A stretch of DNA of 19,077 nucleotides from JBEIJQ01 sp040380145 (GCA_040380145.1 JBEIJQ010000056.1:1-19077), one strand, 5' to 3'; positions 1-8,757 are shown, counted from the first letter of the stretch. The notes: generated by a model not told the origin, from the letters alone. Program-made: numbers and translations.

Positions 1-100
1 AAAAAAATTACTGAAAATCAAGTTTTAAAAAATAAAAAATGATAAAATTTGTTTTTTTTTGTTTTGTAAGCAATTTAATTTTAGATAATTAAATATAAAA
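1..100. other. AT-rich stretch downstream of ftsQ
   Basis: This stretch is almost entirely A and T, with runs of T and A, in sharp contrast to the GC-rich genes beside it. It begins directly after the ftsQ stop codon on the minus strand, where ftsA would be expected next in this gene order. It may be the leader, or an internal promoter region, of the next gene. I found no TAnnTTTG match on the minus strand and no stable hairpin, so neither a promoter nor a terminator is claimed. Confidence 0.4.
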
Positions 101-883
101 CTACTTTTTCTCGCCGATGATCTGTCCCTTGAATTTCACGCTGATGGCCCGGTACCGGTTCCAGCCTAAATTGGGAAGCGCTTGTTGGTAAAATCCCTTG
201 ATGCGCTTGAATTTGTCGTGCAGATCCGTGGGGGGACCGATGTTGATCAAAAAGTCGCCGAGTTTGGGGACCAGCAGGAAATCGCCGTCGCTCTGGATGT
301 GTATCTGCTCGACCAAGGCCCCGAAAAATGGATCCTCGGATAGGAAAGTGGCCAGCGCGAAGATCTGTCCGGTGACGTTGTTCTCGATCGAGCGCCAGTT
401 TTCGTTGAAGCGGCCGGTGAAGCCGGTGGCCACGGGCACCCTCGCGGCGAAATTGGGGGAAGTGGGCATCATGGCCCCGGAAGCGTCCAGATAGTAGCGT
501 TTGCCGTCGCTTTCTTCTATGCGGACGATGGGGTTTCGTTGAATTATTCGGATTTTCAGGGAGTTGAGGGCGCTTATGTAAGCGTCGGCCTTTTGTACGA
601 ATGGGTTGCGCTCCAGGATTTGTTCGATCTTTCGCGGCTCCACGGAAAAAACGGTTGCTCCCTCGAGGTAAACGCCCATTTCCTTGAAGAGGTAATTGCG
701 CACTTCGCGGTCGTTCAGGAACTGTCTTTCTCCGGCATCGGCGAACGATATGTCCACGCTGCGCACGTCTCCGTTTTTTTTGTAGTGAACGGCCAAGCCC
801 AGCATCAAAAGAGCGGCCACGGCTCCCCCTATGTAGGTCAGCTTGCGGTTTATCCAGCGCCTTCTGTTCGGATGGATCTGCAT
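101..883 (-). CDS. ftsQ: Cell division protein FtsQ/DivIB
   Basis: This is a bitopic divisome protein of 260 aa that links early and late division proteins and is thought to bind FtsL and its partner in the periplasm. A short basic N-terminus (HPNRRRW, INRK) precedes one membrane helix at about residues 15-33. A POTRA-like region follows at about 40-116, then a beta-rich domain to the C-terminus, where RNPIVRIEE and YYLDASGAMMP are typical of the family. The ATG lies 4 nt after the murC stop, so translation is probably coupled. The family is weakly conserved in sequence, so the call rests on topology, length and position after murC. The stop codon is TAG. Confidence 0.9.
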   Translation of the reverse strand: MQIHPNRRRWINRKLTYIGGAVAALLMLGLAVHYKKNGDVRSVDISFADAGERQFLNDREVRNYLFKEMGVYLEGATVFSVEPRKIEQILERNPFVQKADAYISALNSLKIRIIQRNPIVRIEESDGKRYYLDASGAMMPTSPNFAARVPVATGFTGRFNENWRSIENNVTGQIFALATFLSEDPFFGALVEQIHIQSDGDFLLVPKLGDFLINIGPPTDLHDKFKRIKGFYQQALPNLGWNRYRAISVKFKGQIIGEKK

Positions 884-887
884 GGGG

Positions 888-2261
888 TTATCGGGGGTCG
901 CGTGGTTGGAGGATTTCGGAAATGGGGCCCACGAAGCGGTCTATGTCGCCCGCCCCGAGGGTGAGCAGTACATCGAAACCTGTCGGGTCGAGTGTTTCGA
1001 GGAGCTGGTCTTTGCGGACAAGCTGTTTGATGGCCAAGCGCATCCGCTCGAAAACGGTTTCCGAGGAGATGCCCGGTATGGGCAGTTCGCGGGCCGGATA
1101 GATCTCGAGCAGCAGGCATTCGTCCAGTTGGTCGAGTGCCGCCGCAAAGCCGTCGGCAAAATCGCGGGTGCGGCTGTACAGATGGGGCTGAAAAATCCCC
1201 GTCAGCCGTTTGCCCGGGTACAGTGCACGGGCGGCGGCGATGGCTGCCCGGAGTTCTTCTGGATGGTGGGCGTAATCGTCGATATAGACGTGCCGGTCGT
1301 TGCGCAGTACGGTCTCGAAGCGGCGCCAGATGCCGGCGAAACTTCCGAGGGCGCGGCGGATCGCCTCCGGACCCAGGCCCAAGCGGAGGGCCACGGCGAT
1401 GGCGGCGGTGGCGTTCTCGACGTTGTGGCGGCCGGGCTGGGTGAATCGCAGGTCGGGGATCCGGATGCCGGGGCCGATGAAATCGAACACGAAAGCGCTG
1501 TTTTCCACGCGCAGGTTTTCGGCTCGGAAGTCGCCTTCGTCCACTCCGTACGAAGCGATTTCGAAATCCCGGCCGTCGGCTGCCCAACCGGGGCCTAGGT
1601 CCACGCCTTTTCGCAGCAGCAGCAGTCCGCCCGTGCGGACTTGTCCGGCGAAACGGGCATAAGTGGCCCTCATTTCCTCCGGGGTGCCGTAAATGTCGAG
1701 GTGGTCGGGGTCAACGGCCGTGACGACGGCGATTTCGGGGAAAAGTTCCAAAAAGGCGCGGTCGAACTCGTCTGCTTCGGCCACCACGAGGTCGCTGTCG
1801 CCCTGGACGAAGTTGCCGCGGAAATTCCGGGCTATGCCGCCCAAGAAGGCGGACGGAGAAAGTCCCCCGTCGTGCAGGAGCCAGGCCAAGATGCTGGAAG
1901 TGGTGGTTTTGCCGTGGGTGCCGGCCACGGCCAAGCAGCGCTGGCTCCGGCTGATCAGGCCCAGCATCTGGGCGCGCCGCAGAAAACGGTCGGCGGACAT
2001 CCGGGATTTGAGGTGGACATATTCAGCGAGGTCTTTGGGGATGGCCGGTGTCACCACCGCCAGGTCCAGATCGGCCGGGATCAGGGCCGGTTCGTCGGTA
2101 TAGTGGATATGCATGCCCTCGGCCGACAGTTGTCGGGTCAGTTCGGTTTCCGTGCGGTCGTATCCGAAGACCTCTGCCCCGCGGCTGCGGAAATAGCGGG
2201 CCAGGCCGCTCATCCCGATGCCGCCGATGCCCAAAAAGTATATGCGTTGTACGTTGTTCAT
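888..2261 (-). CDS. murC: UDP-N-acetylmuramate--L-alanine ligase
   Basis: This cytoplasmic ATP-dependent ligase adds L-alanine to UDP-MurNAc, the first step in building the stem peptide. The product is 457 aa, the usual length. The N-terminal UDP-binding domain shows GIGGIGMSG (residues 11-19). The central ATPase domain shows the P-loop GTHGKTT (114-120) and AEADEFDRAF, and GRHN is at 277-280. The C-terminal domain has DDYAHHPEE (328-336) and QPHLYSRTR (358-366), both characteristic of MurC among Mur ligases. The frame stays open upstream inside murG, but the ATG at 2261 is the start because the Rossmann motif follows at once and the ATG overlaps the murG stop by 4 nt, which implies translational coupling. 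Confidence 0.97.
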   Translation of the reverse strand: MNNVQRIYFLGIGGIGMSGLARYFRSRGAEVFGYDRTETELTRQLSAEGMHIHYTDEPALIPADLDLAVVTPAIPKDLAEYVHLKSRMSADRFLRRAQMLGLISRSQRCLAVAGTHGKTTTSSILAWLLHDGGLSPSAFLGGIARNFRGNFVQGDSDLVVAEADEFDRAFLELFPEIAVVTAVDPDHLDIYGTPEEMRATYARFAGQVRTGGLLLLRKGVDLGPGWAADGRDFEIASYGVDEGDFRAENLRVENSAFVFDFIGPGIRIPDLRFTQPGRHNVENATAAIAVALRLGLGPEAIRRALGSFAGIWRRFETVLRNDRHVYIDDYAHHPEELRAAIAAARALYPGKRLTGIFQPHLYSRTRDFADGFAAALDQLDECLLLEIYPARELPIPGISSETVFERMRLAIKQLVRKDQLLETLDPTGFDVLLTLGAGDIDRFVGPISEILQPRDPR

Positions 2262-3421
2262 CGGTTGCTGGATTTTTTGCGTTCGGCCAATTGGACCACT
2301 TCCAGGGCGATCCGCTCGGCGGCATCGCCGATGCCGAGGGCACGGGCGTTGGCCGATAGTTCGGACAGTTGCCCTTCGTCGCCGAGGAGTTCCAGTGCGA
2401 GGGGTACCAGCTCTTGGGCGGCCAGGACATCGGGGACCAGCCGCGCGGCGGATTTTTCCGTCAGGGAACGAGCATTGGCGGTCTGATGGTCTTCGGTCAC
2501 GTTGGGGGAGGGCACGAAGATCGCGGGCAGGCCCAGCAGGCAGATTTCGGAAACGGTCAGCGCACCGGCACGGGCCACCACGAGGTCGGCCACGGCGTAC
2601 GCGAGGTCCATGCGCTCGAGAAAAGGCACGAGGCGTACATTCGGATATTGCTCGGCCACGGGAGCGAACTCGTCGAGGTAGTTTTTGCCGCACTGCCAAA
2701 GGACTTGCACGCCCGTCGCACCGCCGATGAGAGGCAAATGGCCGCGCAGGGCCTCGTTCAGGGTGCGGGCTCCGAGGCTGCCCCCGGTCACCAGCAAGGT
2801 CTTGCGGCCGGCCTCTAATCCGTAAAACCGCCGACCCTCGTCACGGGCGTTTTCCCGCAGGGCTCCGTCTTTGGACAGGGCCACGAGATCGGATCGGACG
2901 GGGTTGCCGGTCATGAGAGTCTTTTCTTCGGGAAAAAAATGGCGGGCGTTTTCGTGCGCGATACACACCAGTTGCGCTTTTTTGCCCAGCAAACGGTTGG
3001 TCGCCCCGGCGTGGGAGTTCTGTTCCTGCACCAAAACGGGCACCCCCGCGCCGGCACAGACCTGCAGCACGGGGCCGCTGGCGTAACCGCCCACGCCCAC
3101 GCCCACGTCCGGACGGAAAGAGCGGACGATGCCGCGCGCTTTTTGCAGGCTTTTCCACAATTTGAAGGGGAAAAGGAGGTTTTTCCAGGTCAAACGGCGC
3201 TGGAACCCGACCACGGGCAGTCCGACGATGGCGTGGCCCGCCGCGGGAACCCGCTCCATTTCCATTTTGCCCTCTGCGCCCACGAACAGCAGTTCGGCGT
3301 CCGGACGCAATTTTTTGATTGCCTCGGCAATGGCCAGGGCCGGGAAGATGTGTCCGCCCGTTCCCCCGCCGGAGATGATAGCCCGTACGGGCCCGAGATC
3401 GTGTGGAGAACGGCTGTGCAT
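2258..3421 (-). CDS. murG: Lipid II synthase (UDP-GlcNAc transferase MurG)
   Basis: This peripheral membrane GT-B glycosyltransferase moves GlcNAc from UDP-GlcNAc onto lipid I to make lipid II at the inner face of the membrane. The 387-aa product has the glycine-rich GGGTGGH loop (18-24) and GGYASGP (111-117). It also has QEQNSHAGATNR (132-143), TGNPVR (171-176), the second glycine loop GGSLGA (213-218), RAGALTVSE (284-292) and DHQTANA (311-317). All are family signatures, and the length is slightly above average because of about ten extra N-terminal residues. The ATG is 1 nt from the ftsW stop, and the end overlaps murC by 4 nt. The flippase-to-ligase gene order suits lipid II production next to the divisome. 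Confidence 0.97.
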   Translation of the reverse strand: MHSRSPHDLGPVRAIISGGGTGGHIFPALAIAEAIKKLRPDAELLFVGAEGKMEMERVPAAGHAIVGLPVVGFQRRLTWKNLLFPFKLWKSLQKARGIVRSFRPDVGVGVGGYASGPVLQVCAGAGVPVLVQEQNSHAGATNRLLGKKAQLVCIAHENARHFFPEEKTLMTGNPVRSDLVALSKDGALRENARDEGRRFYGLEAGRKTLLVTGGSLGARTLNEALRGHLPLIGGATGVQVLWQCGKNYLDEFAPVAEQYPNVRLVPFLERMDLAYAVADLVVARAGALTVSEICLLGLPAIFVPSPNVTEDHQTANARSLTEKSAARLVPDVLAAQELVPLALELLGDEGQLSELSANARALGIGDAAERIALEVVQLAERKKSSNR

Positions 3422-3422
3422 G

Positions 3423-4592
3423 TCAGGCGGGCTGTTGTTCGTTTTCGATTTGGCGGGAAACCGACAGGATCATGCCGATGGCCATGAAGGTGAAGATCAG
3501 CGAAGTGCCGCCCATGCTGATGAGCGGCAGGGTCAGCCCCGTCACGGGGATGATGTGCACCGAAACGGCCATGTTCGCCAAAGCCTGTATCACCAGCATG
3601 AGGCTCAGTCCGATGGCCAGCAGCGAACCGAAGGACCGGTTGCTCAGCGTCACCAAGCGGACCGACCGCATCAACAGGGCGAAATAGAGGAACAGCACGA
3701 AGAAAGCGCCGATCAGTCCGAATTCCTCGATGATGATGCAGTAGATGTAATCTGAATAAGCGTGGGGCACAAAACTGGATTGGGTGCCGTTGCCCGGGCC
3801 CATGCCGATCAGCCCTCCCTTGGAAATGGCGATCTTGGCCTGCTCCACTTGGAAACGCACATTTGGGTCCGACAGCGACAAGAAATTCTTGACGCGGTTG
3901 ATCCATGTTTCCAAACGCACCATGCCGGGAAACGCCTCGCCCAGCAGGACCAGCAGCGAAAACAACCCCACAGCGACCAGCAGTACATAGCCAAGGTTGC
4001 GCAACTCGATCTGACCGATGGCCATCAGCAGAAAACAGGTCGCGAACAGCACAGCAGCGGTGGAAAGGTTGGCCGGGGCGATCAGCAGGCAGATCAAGAG
4101 CACCGGTCCGAAAACCCACCAAAACGAAGAACTTCCCGTGCCCGCACCCGCTTTTTTGTCGTGGCCTTGGGAAAGCGTCCACGCCAGATACAGGATCAGG
4201 GCCAATTTGGCCAGGTCGGAGGTTTGGAACGATAAGTTGATCAAAGGCAGTTCCAACCAACGGCGCGCGGAGTTGATGTTCGAGCCGGAAAACAGGGTGA
4301 TCAGCAGCAGCACGGCGCTCACGGCCAATCCGGGCATGGCCAGTTTGGCGAATCGCATATAGTTCACCCGGTGGACTACATACATGATCGCGAACCCGAT
4401 CCCGAGGATAAAAGCCTGCTTGATCAGGTAGTGTTCCGTATCGCCTTTTTGCTGCCGATAGGCCAAGGTGTCGGTGGCACTGTACACCATCAGCATGGAC
4501 GCCATCGAAAGGAGCGCCACGATCGTCCAGATGTAGCGGTCGCCCTTCAAGCGGGAGGAAATGCTGGATATGATGATGGAAAGCGTCTGCAC
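3423..4592 (-). CDS. ftsW: SEDS peptidoglycan polymerase FtsW
   Basis: This is the septal peptidoglycan glycosyltransferase of the SEDS family, expected to work with the FtsI transpeptidase encoded upstream. The 389-aa product is a polytopic membrane protein with about ten hydrophobic segments. SEDS landmarks are ARRWLELP (109-116), QTSDLAKLAL near 123-132, GMGPGNGTQ (263-271), AYSDYIYCIIIEEFG (278-292) and PVTGLTLPLISMGGTS (349-364). The aspartate in AYSDY (D281) matches the catalytic residue of the family. The start codon is GTG, three bases after the murD stop; no ATG sits closer to the first membrane segment. RodA is the alternative, but the position inside the dcw cluster favours FtsW. 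Confidence 0.95.
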   Translation of the reverse strand: MQTLSIIISSISSRLKGDRYIWTIVALLSMASMLMVYSATDTLAYRQQKGDTEHYLIKQAFILGIGFAIMYVVHRVNYMRFAKLAMPGLAVSAVLLLITLFSGSNINSARRWLELPLINLSFQTSDLAKLALILYLAWTLSQGHDKKAGAGTGSSSFWWVFGPVLLICLLIAPANLSTAAVLFATCFLLMAIGQIELRNLGYVLLVAVGLFSLLVLLGEAFPGMVRLETWINRVKNFLSLSDPNVRFQVEQAKIAISKGGLIGMGPGNGTQSSFVPHAYSDYIYCIIIEEFGLIGAFFVLFLYFALLMRSVRLVTLSNRSFGSLLAIGLSLMLVIQALANMAVSVHIIPVTGLTLPLISMGGTSLIFTFMAIGMILSVSRQIENEQQPA

Positions 4593-4595
4593 GGT

Positions 4596-5951
4596 TTACG
4601 GATTGGAGGTCATGGATTCGATGGATCGGCCCGGCAGTTCGTTGACCGCGGCTTTGAACCGTTCGCCGCGGTCCATGTAGTTCTTGAAAAGATCGAAACT
4701 GGCACAGGCTGGCGACAGCAGCACTACGTCGCCGGGGACGGCCATATCGGCGGCGAGGCGCACGGCCTCTTCGGCCGAACCGGCGTCCCGGACCACGGGC
4801 ACATGGGCGCCGAAAGCCTCGCGGAGTTTTTCCGGGGCGGTGGTCAGGCAGATCAGGGCTTTCACGCGGCCCGGGACGAGGGGCAACAGTTCGGAATAAT
4901 CGTTGCCCTTGTCTTGTCCGCCCGCGATCCAGATCGTGGGCTTGGTCATGGCTTCGAGGGCGTAATAGACGCTGTCCACATTGGTGGCCTTGCTGTCGTT
5001 GAGGTATTCCACGCCGTTGAAAGTGCCAACGGGTTCCATGCGGTGCGGATCGGCGCGGAAGGTGCGCAGACCGTTGAGGATGGCTTCGTCGGAAACACCC
5101 ACCAATTGGGCCGCGGTCACGGCACAGGCGATGTTGAGGTAATTGTGCCGCCCGCGCAGGTGCAGTTGGTCCTTGGCGACGCGCAGGGTTCCCAGCACCA
5201 GTTCGTCCGGGGTTTCGAAGACGCTGTTCGAGAGCGGGTGGCGTTCGGGCCGGCCTTCGCCCCGGTAGGTTTCGAGGTGTCGGGCGATGGTCTCGTTGTC
5301 GGAATGGTAGATGAAATGCTCCCGTTCCGTTTGGTTTTGGATGATCCGGAACTTGGCCGCGGCGTACAGTTCCATCCGATATTCGTAGCGGTCGAGGTGA
5401 TCGGGCGTGATGTTGGTGACGACGCTGGCGAAAGGCCGCAGCGTCGTGCAGTTGTCGAGTTGGAAACTGCTGACTTCCAGCACGAAATAATCGTGGTCGC
5501 CGGCAGCGGCCAAGGCAGCGAAACTGGTGCCGATGTTGCCGCCCAACGCGGCATCGAGGCCGGCTTCGCGCAGGAGGTGCCAGGTGAGCCGGGTCGTGGT
5601 GGTCTTGCCGTTGGTGCCGGTGATGGCGATGATCCGGCCCTTGACGAAACGAGAGGCGAACTCGATCTCGTCCACGATCTCCTTGCCCGCGGCGCGCAGG
5701 GCCGCCACGAGAGGGGCATTTTCGGGGATGCCCGGGCTTTTCACGACGATGTCCGCCCCTAAAATCCGCTCTTCCGAATGGGTTTCTTCTTCGAACGCAA
5801 TGCCCTCGGCTTCGAGCACGGCCCGGTATTCGGGCTTGATCCGGCCCCGGTCGGAGACGAACACGTCGAACCCTTTGCTCTTGGCGAGCAGGGCAGCGCC
5901 GGTTCCGCTTTCGCCGGCGCCGAGAACGGCTATTTTGGCTGGGGTCTGCAC
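4596..5951 (-). CDS. murD: UDP-N-acetylmuramoylalanine--D-glutamate ligase
   Basis: This cytoplasmic ATP-dependent ligase adds D-glutamate to UDP-MurNAc-L-Ala. From the GTG at 5951 the product is 451 aa, the usual length. Motifs are VLGAGESGTG (9-18), the P-loop GTNGKTTTT (112-120), GGNIG (137-141) and GRHNYLN (267-273). NDSKATN (318-324) and LSPACASFD (412-420) complete the MurD-type set. The frame is open far upstream through mraY, but nothing conserved lies there. No ATG occurs between the mraY stop and the UDP-binding motif, so GTG at 5951 is the best start. A TTG at 5996 that overlaps the mraY stop is a weaker alternative. The 41 nt before the GTG are nearly all A/T, which suits SD-independent initiation in Bacteroidota. 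Confidence 0.95.
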   Translation of the reverse strand: MQTPAKIAVLGAGESGTGAALLAKSKGFDVFVSDRGRIKPEYRAVLEAEGIAFEEETHSEERILGADIVVKSPGIPENAPLVAALRAAGKEIVDEIEFASRFVKGRIIAITGTNGKTTTTRLTWHLLREAGLDAALGGNIGTSFAALAAAGDHDYFVLEVSSFQLDNCTTLRPFASVVTNITPDHLDRYEYRMELYAAAKFRIIQNQTEREHFIYHSDNETIARHLETYRGEGRPERHPLSNSVFETPDELVLGTLRVAKDQLHLRGRHNYLNIACAVTAAQLVGVSDEAILNGLRTFRADPHRMEPVGTFNGVEYLNDSKATNVDSVYYALEAMTKPTIWIAGGQDKGNDYSELLPLVPGRVKALICLTTAPEKLREAFGAHVPVVRDAGSAEEAVRLAADMAVPGDVVLLSPACASFDLFKNYMDRGERFKAAVNELPGRSIESMTSNP

Positions 5952-5992
5952 TTCGGTTTTTTTTATTTTTTTATTTAAAAAAAAATTGAAAA
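5952..5992 (-). other. A/T-only leader between mraY and murD
   Basis: The 41-nt gap is almost pure A/T, with homopolymers of T8 (5957-5964), T7 (5966-5972) and A9 (5977-5985) on the plus strand. On the coding strand it gives an A-rich run just before the GTG start of murD. It probably acts as an unstructured leader for ribosome entry. It has no GC stem, so it is not an intrinsic terminator. Confidence 0.4.
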
Positions 5993-7252
5993 TCAACGGG
6001 TTTTGATGGTTATCACGGTCAAAACGGCCAACATGATGGACACGATCAGAAAACGGGTGACGATCTTGGACTCGTGGATGCCCATTTTTTGGAAATGATG
6101 GTGCAGGGGAGCCATTTTGAAGATCCTGCGCCCTTCGCCGTATTTTCGTTTGGTGTACTTGAAGTAGCCGACCTGCAGCACCACCGACAGGTTTTCGACC
6201 AGAAAAATCCCGCACAGGACGGGGATGAGGAGTTCTTTGCGGATCATGATGGCGATGGCCGCGATGAGCCCTCCGAGGGTGAGGCTGCCCGTATCGCCCA
6301 TGAAAACCTGTGCCGGAAAGGCGTTGAACCACAGAAATCCGATGCAGGCGCCCAGAAAACAGGCCGAAAAAATCACGATTTCCCCGGAATAAGGGATGTA
6401 GGAAATGCCGAGGTATTTAGAGAAAAAAGAGTGGCCCGACAGGTACGCCAAGATGCCGAGAGTGGCTCCCACGATGGCCGAAACACCTGCTGCGAGGCCG
6501 TCTATGCCGTCGGTCAGGTTGGCTGCATTGGAAACGGCGGTCACGACAAAGATCACGAACGGGATGAAAATGATCCATGCCCAACGGTCGGCCTCGTCGC
6601 CGAAGATCGGGCGCAGCAGCACCGCGTAGTCGAACTGGTGGGATTTCATGAAAGGCACGTTGGTCGTGGTGGTTTTCACATAGTGCATGGTCTGGATCTG
6701 TCCGCTGCCCGCCGGGTACTCCACCTGTTCTTGGTGGACGGAACGGTAGCCGTTGAGCTGTTGCTCGGCTTCCGTTACCCTGATCACGGCGTCCCGGTGG
6801 AAAAAAAGCGTGCTGCCCACGATCAGGCCGAGGCCCAACTGCCCGATGATCTTGTATTTGGCGGCCAGCCCGTCTTTTCCCTTGGTGAGTTTCAGGTAGT
6901 CGTCCAAAAAGCCCAACAGGCCCATCCAGATCGTCGAAAGCACGAGCAGGAGCACATACACATTGGTGAGGTCGGCCAACAGCAGGGTGGGCACCAAAAT
7001 GGCCAAAATGATCATCAGGCCGCCCATCGTGGGGGTTCTGCGTTTCTCTTCTTCGCCGGGCAGGCCGAGCGCCCGTTGTTTTTCGATCACCTGCATGCGC
7101 TTGATCCAAGCGATGATGCGATCGCCCAAGAAAATGGTGATCGCCAGCGAGATGAGGATGCCCAGTCCAGCCCGGAACGTGATGTACGAAAACAGACCTG
7201 CCCCCGGGAGGTCATACTGTTTGTCGAGAAAAGTGAAAAGATGGTACAGCAC
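5993..7252 (-). CDS. mraY: Phospho-N-acetylmuramoyl-pentapeptide transferase
   Basis: This integral membrane enzyme transfers phospho-MurNAc-pentapeptide from UDP to undecaprenyl phosphate, forming lipid I. The 419-aa product carries the active-site motifs GFLDDYLK (114-121), NAANLTDGIDGLA (242-254), FMGDTGS (317-323) and PLHHHFQ (382-388), spread over about ten membrane helices. Between the fourth and fifth helices, residues about 152-215 form a hydrophilic loop roughly three times longer than in E. coli. As I recall, such an extension is common in Bacteroidota, which explains the length of about 420 instead of 360. The start is GTG; the following LYHLFTFLDKQYDLPGAG is the usual Bacteroidota N-terminus. 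murE ends 17 nt upstream. Confidence 0.97.
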   Translation of the reverse strand: MLYHLFTFLDKQYDLPGAGLFSYITFRAGLGILISLAITIFLGDRIIAWIKRMQVIEKQRALGLPGEEEKRRTPTMGGLMIILAILVPTLLLADLTNVYVLLLVLSTIWMGLLGFLDDYLKLTKGKDGLAAKYKIIGQLGLGLIVGSTLFFHRDAVIRVTEAEQQLNGYRSVHQEQVEYPAGSGQIQTMHYVKTTTTNVPFMKSHQFDYAVLLRPIFGDEADRWAWIIFIPFVIFVVTAVSNAANLTDGIDGLAAGVSAIVGATLGILAYLSGHSFFSKYLGISYIPYSGEIVIFSACFLGACIGFLWFNAFPAQVFMGDTGSLTLGGLIAAIAIMIRKELLIPVLCGIFLVENLSVVLQVGYFKYTKRKYGEGRRIFKMAPLHHHFQKMGIHESKIVTRFLIVSIMLAVLTVITIKTR

Positions 7253-7269
7253 AGCGATGGGGTAGGGGT

Positions 7270-8727
7270 TTACGGTCGATGTATTTGAAGGGCCTCCACG
7301 AGCGTGGCCATGTCGTCGAAAGGATGCTTGACGCCTTTGATCTCTTGGTATTTTTCGTGGCCTTTTCCGGCCACCAGCAGAATGTCGCCCGGTCGGGCCA
7401 TGCGGGCGGCGGCGTGGATGGCTTCCGATCGGTCGGATATTTTCAGGGCCTTGCGTTGCAGATCGGGCGTCAGTCCGGCCTGCATTTCCGCGAGGATGTC
7501 CTCCGGATTTTCCGAGCGCGGGTTGTCGGAGGTCAGGATGGCCAGATCGGCATAACGAGCGGCGATGCGGGCCATTTGCGGACGCTTGGCGCGGTCGCGG
7601 TCGCCCCCACAGCCGGCCAACACGATGATCCGTCCGCCCGGTTGGCGGATATTGAGCGCCGTTTGCAGCACTTTTTCCAGTGCATCGGGCGTATGTGCGT
7701 AATCCACGATGCCCATGATTTTGCGGTCGGGCGAGAAAACACAGTCGAAGCGGCCCTCGGCGGGCGAAAGTCTGCTCAGGTGGGTGAGCACTTCCACGGG
7801 CGCTTGGCCGAGCAGCACGGCGGTGGCGTAAACGGCCAGCAGGTTGTAGGCATTGAATTCGCCGACCAAGCGGGCGTGGAACTCCCGGCCGTCCACGTCG
7901 AGCACCAGGCCCGAAGCATTGTTTTCCAAGATGCGGCCCTTGAAGTCCGCCGGCTTTTTGAGGGCATAGGCGTACCGCTTGGCCGGCGTGTTCTGGAGCA
8001 TAACCTGGCCGTTCTTGTCGTCGAGGTTGGTCAACGCGAAAGCGCTTTCCGGAAGATCGTCGAAGAGGCGTTTCTTGGCGTGGAGATAGTTGCGGAAGGT
8101 CTTGTGGTAATCGAGGTGGTCGTGCGTGATGTTGCTGAACACGCCGCCGGCGAAACGGATGCCCGCCACTCGGCGTTGGTCGAGGGCGTGCGAGCTGACC
8201 TCCATGAACGCATGGCCACAGCCCTCGTCCACCATTTTGCGCAGCAACCGATTCAATTCCAATGGGTCCGGGGTGGTGTGGGTAGCCGGATAAACATCGG
8301 CGCCGATGCGGTTTTCCACGGTGGAAAGCAGTCCGCAGCGTTCGCCCATGGAACTGAACAAGCGGTACAGCAGCGTGGCGGTGGTGGTTTTGCCGTTGGT
8401 GCCCGTGATCCCCACCAGGCTCAGTTCACCGGACGGGTTTCCGTAGAAATTGCAGGCCACGATCCCCAGCGCCTCGGCGGTATCGGGCGTCTGTACGAAC
8501 AGCACGCCTTCGGGGCGGTATTCCGGGAGCCGTTCGCACAGGACGGCGGTGCAGCCTTTTTCGACGGCGTCGTCGATGTGGTCGTGCCCATCGGTGCGGG
8601 TTCCCTTCATGGCCACGAACAGTCCCATCGGCTCCGCCTTGCGCGAATCGAACGCCACCGAGCGGATCTCGCGCGAGTCGGGATCGCCGGTAAAATCAAC
8701 GCCTTGGAGCAGCAACTGCAGGTTCAT
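7270..8727 (-). CDS. murE: UDP-MurNAc-tripeptide synthetase, meso-DAP type
   Basis: This cytoplasmic ATP-dependent ligase adds the third stem-peptide residue to UDP-MurNAc-L-Ala-D-Glu. The 485-aa product shows DSRK in the UDP-binding domain, the P-loop GTNGKTTT (109-116) and EVSSHALDQ (176-184). It also has the AKKRLF segment (217-222) that carries the carbamylated lysine in the family, DYAHTPDAL (342-350), DNPRSENP (401-408) and GKGHE (454-458). The DNPR motif marks enzymes that use meso-diaminopimelate rather than lysine, so the organism should make DAP-type peptidoglycan. It starts with ATG 30 nt after the ftsI stop. Confidence 0.97.
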   Translation of the reverse strand: MNLQLLLQGVDFTGDPDSREIRSVAFDSRKAEPMGLFVAMKGTRTDGHDHIDDAVEKGCTAVLCERLPEYRPEGVLFVQTPDTAEALGIVACNFYGNPSGELSLVGITGTNGKTTTATLLYRLFSSMGERCGLLSTVENRIGADVYPATHTTPDPLELNRLLRKMVDEGCGHAFMEVSSHALDQRRVAGIRFAGGVFSNITHDHLDYHKTFRNYLHAKKRLFDDLPESAFALTNLDDKNGQVMLQNTPAKRYAYALKKPADFKGRILENNASGLVLDVDGREFHARLVGEFNAYNLLAVYATAVLLGQAPVEVLTHLSRLSPAEGRFDCVFSPDRKIMGIVDYAHTPDALEKVLQTALNIRQPGGRIIVLAGCGGDRDRAKRPQMARIAARYADLAILTSDNPRSENPEDILAEMQAGLTPDLQRKALKISDRSEAIHAAARMARPGDILLVAGKGHEKYQEIKGVKHPFDDMATLVEALQIHRP

Positions 8728-8757
8728 GGAGGGGTGTTTGTTTGGTTTTGTGGCGGT

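Noticed and set aside
43..60. ATAAAATTTG followed by a T run as a plus-strand promoter
   Set aside because: The spacing in TAAAATTTG is one base longer than TAnnTTTG, and transcription would run antisense into ftsQ with no gene to serve.
888..2699. Longer murC reading frame starting inside murG
   Set aside because: The extra N-terminal part is arginine-rich shadow sequence from murG. The Rossmann motif begins right after the ATG at 2261, which also overlaps the murG stop.
4596..6332. Longer murD reading frame starting inside mraY
   Set aside because: The extension is out-of-frame mraY sequence plus the A/T leader, with no conserved content before the UDP-binding motif.
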